Source: Gnetum montanum
Taxonomy: Eukaryota; Streptophyta; Gnetopsida; Gnetales; Gnetaceae
Assembly: GCA_015680685.1 (NCBI GenBank)
Contig: MNCI01010871.1
Location: forward strand, 410,811-474,810
DNA length: 64,000 nucleotides
Direction of reading: 5' to 3'
Numbering within the stretch: position 1 is the first letter of the stretch; every line of letters starts with the position of its first letter. Below, in pieces: positions 58,280 through 64,000 of this stretch. The notes beneath the pieces are model-generated. The model searched no databases and was not told where the DNA came from. It worked only from the letters and a program-made list of their open reading frames with translations. The position numbers were made by a program, and so were the translations under genes.

Positions 58280-58735
58280 TGGACTAGATTCACTCCATTT
58301 TTTAACCTTTAAATACCACTAAATCGATATATTGTAAAAAAATGAATATGCTAGAAAAAAAAAGTAGCAGAATATTAAAATTAATGGTTTCACAATCTAA
58401 ATCATCCAAATAACTCATAAATACTTAAATGACATTGCAGAGCATGAGGTCCTACAACTACACAAAGATTATTCTTAATGCAAGGCACAATCAAATAAGA
58501 TCAAACTCACATAGGCATACAAGAGGCCTACACATAGGCCAAACACACATAAAATTGACCATAGAGCTTCTTACATACTCCTGCAAATTCATAGTAATGC
58601 TCTCATGCATGCACATGCATGTCTCATGCCTATCACCACTTCTCATCATGTGTCAAAACATGAAACACAATAATATTGATTGGAAATTAATGTCAAGAAA
58701 TTTAGGAATCTTTTCTTAAGATCAAAAAACTAGGT
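58280..58735 (-). repeat. 5' LTR of the chromovirus, truncated
   Basis: It aligns with 38726-38935 joined to 51986-52250 and so preserves the site without gypsy 2. The match stops at about 58735, while the 3' LTR continues for some 400 bp more. Confidence 0.8.
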
Positions 58736-58779
58736 TTCATGTCACTAAACCATGCTAGAATCATACTTTCTAATGAATT

Positions 58780-59180
58780 TATGGAATAAATCATATTTTT
58801 CTCTATGCTTGCCTTGGACTTGAAGATGTCATCATCACTAGTGGGTAGCTTGAACCATTCCTACAATTGTGTCACTATAAGCCTTACCATGTTTCCCTTA
58901 CAAAGAAAACCATGTACTTCCTTGGAGGCTTTATCTTTGTGAAATGTAACTAGGTTATGATAGAACTCTAGGATCTCCTCCTAGTAGAACTAATTGAATA
59001 GGGGTTTGATGAAGACCCTATAGCCCAAAACCTCAATCTCCTAATGGATGATAGCATATGTGTTGTTGAACCATTCAGTGTAGCTAGCCTTTGTGTAAAA
59101 AGGGAATATTTTCAATCTCTCACTATGAGGCACCTGTAGATACATAAGGAAATTAAGAGATCAGAAATTATTAATGATTT
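58780..59180 (-). pseudogene. Degenerate retroelement gag-like coding relic
   Basis: After a possible splice-acceptor-like 'tatctacag', the minus strand reads VPHSERLKIFPFYTKASY, then IEVLGYRVFIKPLF, ILEFYHNLVTFHKDKA and GFLCKGNMVRLIVTQL. The pattern of an EFY-N-L stretch followed by a basic hydrophobic segment resembles Athila-type ORF1/gag proteins, but only loosely. It may be the body of another element that truncated the chromovirus LTR. Confidence 0.4.
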
Positions 59181-59189
59181 GTTTCTTAA

Positions 59190-60433
59190 AGCACATGCTT
59201 ACTTGGCTTTATTGCCCAATGATGCAAGATTCTACCATTATACACCCTGGTAAATATGAAAAGAATACTTTAACAAAAAAAATTTAAAAAATTATCTTCT
59301 TCCTAGAAATGACAAATAATCATCCATTCTTGTAGGGATGATATTTACTTGATATTTTTATGGATGAGTGTGATTCATGTGAAAGTTAGTCCTTATCAAA
59401 CGTCAATCTTGGGGGTGAAGGCAACACATCCTAGCATAGTTACTTCACATATAATAGATATGCTGGGGTTTTAGGGAAATGGGAAATAGAAGGGATGATC
59501 TAATTTTATAAGATTAGGTCCACCACCTTCTCTTTTTTTGTTTCCTAAATTTCAACATGTCATATTGTATCATGGTAGCAACATACTTCAATACCAAAAG
59601 GATCAATACTTTCCACTTCTTTGATAGAGTTCAGTATCATTATATCATTTTTATTAATCCTTATTTCATTCACACTAGGTAAACGTATCTAATATTAAAT
59701 CATCTTATAACAATTTTCTATTAGATTATTTAGAGCTTTTCCTATTTGAAATCTTAGTAGCTCTTCTTGGAGAAATCCCTATACCACAAACTTGAGAATA
59801 CTTATTAGATGTTCACTCTAATATAAACTTGTAATGCCTCACTAACCTAGCCTTAGGCTGGAGAGAAATTACTTAGAAAATAAGTCACATCATATAATTT
59901 GATAGAATATCAAAAGAACTTATAGTCACAGCAATAGAAATCAAATTAATAAGTTTAGTGGAGCTTAAAATTTAATATTTATTATATATAGAATAATAAT
60001 GCAAATAGTTCCTTGCATACAAAACATAACCTATTCACTAATAATAGTTTGTTCTTCTAATATCCAAGAAAAAACTATAAATCAATCAAATAACATTGTA
60101 ATTATGAAATAAATAATAAAATTTTCAAAATTACATTAAGGCATTAAACTAGTATCATTATGAAATAATATCTGAATAGTAAGTTTCAAACTCACATTAC
60201 CAATCACTAACTCAAACTAGTAAAGTTCAACCTACACCAAAGATAGGCAAATACAAATTTCACATATGGCAACTAAAGGGTATACAAATTACAAAGTACC
60301 AGCTAAACATTATAGTCTACAAAATTATATAAAATTCTAACTCAACTACTCCTGATCATCATTATTTATTTTTCCTAAGAGATAAAAACAAAGGATAATG
60401 TTAGTCTACATGACTAAGTAAGAAAAATAAATT
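59190..60433. other. No gene recognised
   Basis: AT-rich sequence before the gypsy 4 LTR. No domain or repeat boundary was found. Confidence 0.4.
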
Positions 60434-60438
60434 AAAAG

Positions 60439-62979
60439 TGATGAGTAGAGGGTACCCCCTACATCCAACCATATGAATCACAAGCATTCACGCACAATCC
60501 TATTGAATTCTATGGATGGAACTAGCATGGCATCTAGATTGTTAACCATTCCTTGCATGATACTATCTTCCCACTTGGATTAGTGGTAGCTTTGTTACAT
60601 ATGGTTTAGTCTAAAGTGAGACATATGATTATTGATGTTATTTTGGGCTTATGTTAATCTTACAATAATAGAGAAATGAATTATTCAACTTAATTAACAA
60701 TAAGAAAATAAATTCTAAACTAGCCTAATGACAATGAGTATCCATTCCTAGCTTGTCATACACTTCTTGCACTCATGTACCCACTACTGGGATTACCAAC
60801 CATTATGCTACTGGGTGAACCAAACAATAGCACTGATGGGATTACCAAGCGAATACATGTTTACGCTCAAAACTAGTCATGCTCATTCCACCAGTTGATT
60901 AATATGCATGAAACTTTAAATATTAACAAAGTACATGGAAAGTAAATTATGTGAAAAGTACATCTATTCTAATTTAAAGTGCTACAATGAATATGAATCA
61001 ATCTTCATCTTATTGCTATTCATGGAATGTGTCCAAGTACAAATCCACTTACATAAGATGTCATACAACTGACTCAAATTCATGTTGCGAACACTCACTA
61101 ACTATTTTCTAAAATCACAAAATGAAATTGCAAGAGTCTAGCTACAAAATGACCAAAAGGTGTCCCATAAGTAGTGTGTGCTTGCATATTTATAAATGAA
61201 GATAGAAATTACATAAATGCATTTTCATTAACACATCAACCCATGCATCAAAGTAGCTATTTTATAGCAAATTTGATGTAGCATCTGTGATGTAGTAGCC
61301 AACTGAGATGCATCGACAGGGATGTACAATGCATATGCAATGCAGCATCTATGATATCTTAGCCAACTAATGATTCATCATACCCCCACAACTAACTGAA
61401 AACTCATCCTCAAGGTAATAAAATAGGATCAAGCTTTCTTTACAAAATTGTAAATGTATGGAATTATTAACTGACTTTGAGTACTACATCATAAAATTTT
61501 ATTCGAGTGGATGTATTAGAAAATGAGAAAAAGAGTCGATAGACATTAAAGTTTATAAAATTTGCATAGGTCTTCAAAAATCCACTAAAGATGAATCTTC
61601 TTATTGTCACTAGTGATGGCAAACTTCCAAACTCAATTGTTATGTCAATGCTTCTCTTTTTATGTAGAAAATTCTTAAAGGATGGATTGCAATTTCTTCT
61701 CATCATCTCATGGATCTAGCAAACATGTGATGTTTAAGCCTTAATCCCTATATGTGCTACTATTTGTCCATCGGCATATCTTCCTTTATCCTTCTCCTAG
61801 CCTAGGCATTTCTTTTAGGATCACCTGCATCACGAAAGGATCAACATTAGTTTTTGTAAATTTTCCTTTATAATTAACCTTGTTGGATCTCTTATTTAGC
61901 TTAAAATGTTAGCATTTAAGCAAAAGGTAATGAGAAAGTACTATTCCCAAGGCTATGAGGTAACTAAAATCATCAAGCTATATTTTGATTAAGTACTATT
62001 AGTCACCATAATGTTCAAAAATAAGATGTTAGAAAAATTTCAAAAATTTCAAAAAGTACATCCTTAGCCCCCACAATGAATAAGCTTAACATTAGAAGCA
62101 CACAAGTTTTCGAATAATTAAAACCAAATGTCTAGTGTAGAAGATTGCCAAGAAATATTGAATTTGAAGGACATTTGAAAAGAAAAGTAGGAAAAATTAA
62201 AATTAATTGAAATTAATGAGAAGTAGTCCAAAAATTATGCATAAAGTTGTTGAAGCTCTTAATGATTCTTTGGAATATGTGAGGGTTAGTTCAAAGCCAT
62301 GATCAGCAAAAGTTATGCAACTGGATCCTTCCCAAAGCATGTTCTTACCATAATGCCCTTGCACAACCACATCTATAGATGTCTATGGGCATCTTACAAG
62401 TCGAATGTAGATCATGTCTTTATTCCAAACAACACACAACTACCTTGGTTTGGATATTGCAATATACTATACAAAACCAAAAGGCTCATAATTATATGCA
62501 CGTGAATAATGGGATGAGAAGGAATTGTAGAGATCATGATGGAAGGTACTATACCATGTCTACAATAGGTTGTTATATCAATTATGATTTAAAATTACCA
62601 TCATACCTATCCATCCAAGTTTCATACCAAGTTCATACCATTAATGGTAACCTCACATTGATGTTATTTCCCTCCTACCGTCATGAGTCCATAACAATCA
62701 CAAAGAACGATCATCACTACAAAAAGAGAAGAAAAGAGAAGGAAGAAAGGGCCTTACCTAGAGGGGTGCCTTCAAGCATGCGTAAAATGTATTTCCAACC
62801 CCATAACTAGTGCTTGTACCTAATTATTATGTCTAAGGGAGGTGCTTTGAATTCCCATTGTTTTATTTTTATTTTTTTGTTTGTTTTTGTTTTTTCTTTT
62901 TCCTCTTTTTCTTATTGCATCAATGAGAACCACACCATGCAAAGACATAACTTCCTATTTATTGGTTAAGGATATGAGT
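60439..62979 (-). mobile_element. Ty3/gypsy element 4, 3' LTR and 3' interior
   Basis: The LTR at 60439-61380 starts TGATGAGTAG and ends GATTCATCA on the plus strand. Next comes a minus-strand purine tract GTTGTGGGGGTA (61381-61392), so this is the 3' LTR of a minus-strand element. The interior has no pol domain. Parts resemble gypsy 2 non-coding sequence ('gtggatcc' and 'gcccttg' phrases, 62320-62360 against 43690-43730) and gypsy 1 3' non-coding sequence (62924-62947). It is interrupted at 62980 by gypsy 5; the rest should lie beyond the window. Confidence 0.75.
61187..61194 (-). promoter_or_regulatory. TATA-like box in the gypsy 4 LTR
   Basis: The minus strand reads TATAAATA at a place comparable to the box in the gypsy 2 LTR. 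Confidence 0.5.
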
Positions 62980-64000
62980 TGATGAGTTATGTGTCAGCCA
63001 TGTCAACTAGATCTTGTTGATGTAGGGTTTGCTACATCAGCAAGTACCCATCGAAGTAGGGTTTGCTATGTCAATGGGTACCTATCGACATCGTACCTTG
63101 TCTTGCCTATAAATACATGCTTACTAGACACATTTATGATATCCATTCATTACTTGCATAGTATATCTCTTGTAGTTTATTTTTTTTTAGAGTTAAAATA
63201 TTTTCTGAGTGCCCACAGTAGGAGTGACAAGTGTATAGATCTTTGTTCAAGCACTGATGTACCTAAGCACCTCAATGTGATCTGTAATAAAGATAAGCTT
63301 TCTTCGTAAACCTTGTAGCACTTAGACTTAGCTTAATTTTTACTTAATGCATTTATTATTCATGAAATTTACATTAATGAATTTAATTAATTAATTCATA
63401 GTGGATAATTAAAACACATAAGTATGACCATCTCAAGCATACAATTAATGCTTGGTAATCCTAGTAGTGCTTAATGCTTCATAATCCAGTAGCATTGTAA
63501 TGTGTTCAAGATGTGTATGGTAGATGGAAACAAATACTTATGTTAGGATTAGCTAGGAATTAGTTAGTTATTACATTAATTAAAAAATTAATTACTTTAT
63601 TTTCAGCACTTAGGCAAATTACATGAAAAAAATAAAAATGATAAAAATCATATGCCTGAGTTACACTTAACCATTCCTTTATAATTCCCAAGTGAAACTG
63701 AGAAGAAAAAAATCACATCTATTAGATTCACTACCTAGACCTAGTGCACTTAAAGAGCTAAAGTCTATAGAATTCAACATAATCTCTTAGTAAATGCTAG
63801 GGATTCATATAGTTGCATGTAGGAACTACTCGCTACTCATCATTGGCACCATTACTGGGGACTTTAGTTAGCTACGTGCACTACCTAAGAGTTAATAAAA
63901 TTATATAACAATGTTGTAATGAACCCTAAAGTCATCATCATTAAGAATAATAATAATAACAAAAGTGCATTATTCTTCTCTCAATCTAATATGGATTCTT
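62980..64000 (+). mobile_element. Ty3/gypsy element 5, 5' end only
   Basis: The 5' LTR is 62980-63842 (TGATGAGTT to CTCATCA), followed by a tRNA-Asp primer site TTGGCACCATTACTGGGGAC at 63843-63862 and the first 140 bp of the interior. The LTR is related to those of gypsy 1 and the solo LTR (TATAAATA at 63108-63115, 'agatctttgttcaagcac', 'gtacctaagc'). The body continues past the window end. Confidence 0.85.
63843..63862 (+). other. Primer-binding site of gypsy 5, tRNA-Asp type
   Basis: TTGGCACCATTACTGGGGAC follows the LTR directly and matches the tRNA-Asp primer consensus with a few changes. Confidence 0.85.

Larger units (their letters stand above)
38726..58735 (-). mobile_element. Chromodomain Ty3/gypsy element (chromovirus), broken by two later insertions
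   Basis: A minus-strand element. Its 3' LTR is 38726-38935 plus 51986-about 52646, its body about 52647-58272, and its 5' LTR begins near 58280 and is recognisable to about 58735. Gypsy 2 sits inside the 3' LTR and a solo LTR inside the body. Order on the minus strand: gag, protease, reverse transcriptase, integrase, chromodomain. An initiator-Met-type primer site adjoins the 5' LTR. Stops are frequent. The left edge (38726) is approximate and the 5' LTR is truncated. Confidence 0.85.

Overview
The window is plant nuclear DNA: AT-rich, gene-poor, and built mostly of old, nested, mutated retroelements. Plant origin is supported by spliced exons of a HAK/KUP/KT potassium transporter, a STIG1-like cysteine-rich peptide relic, copia and Ty3/gypsy elements (one with a chromodomain) and a PIF1-like helicase of the kind found in plant Helitrons. 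The density of old, full-length nested LTR elements would suit a large genome such as a gymnosperm's, but that is a weak inference. No clearly intact protein-coding gene was found.

1-6.7 kb: fold-back and direct repeats (1-1429); the left arm of a long inverted duplication (2310-5972); inside that arm a small non-autonomous LTR element with a perfect 5-bp target duplication (2630-4619); and a decayed LINE reverse transcriptase (5838-6660). 6.7-13.4 kb: a multi-exon HAK potassium transporter pseudogene on the minus strand (7960-11010), then the right arm of the inverted duplication (11471-12908). The transporter therefore lies between two inverted arms. 13.4-20.5 kb: a decayed minus-strand copia element (13416 to about 17930) and a minus-strand PIF1/Helitron-type helicase relic (about 18720-20480).

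20.66-34.92 kb: a non-autonomous element with LTRs of about 1.95 kb, flanked by TTAAC. Its left LTR was later split by a complete Ty3/gypsy element (21944-31821, flanked by CAATG). The unsplit right LTR preserves the empty site. A tRNA-Glu-like sequence with a CCA end lies between the two long LTRs.

36.4-37.1 kb: a STIG1-like pseudogene, in one of the few stretches not recognised as repeat.

38.7-58.7 kb: a minus-strand chromodomain gypsy element. A 13-kb minus-strand gypsy element (38936-51985) is inserted in its 3' LTR, and a solo LTR (52977-53833, flanked by AACAT) is inserted in its pol region. 58.7-64 kb: a gag-like relic, the 3' LTR and part of the body of another minus-strand gypsy element (from 60439), and inside that the 5' LTR and tRNA-Asp primer site of a plus-strand gypsy element that runs off the window.

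The order of events can be read directly. The chromodomain element came before gypsy 2 and the solo LTR. The long-LTR element came before gypsy 1. The inverted duplication came before the small LTR element. All similarities were judged by eye; no alignment or database search was run.
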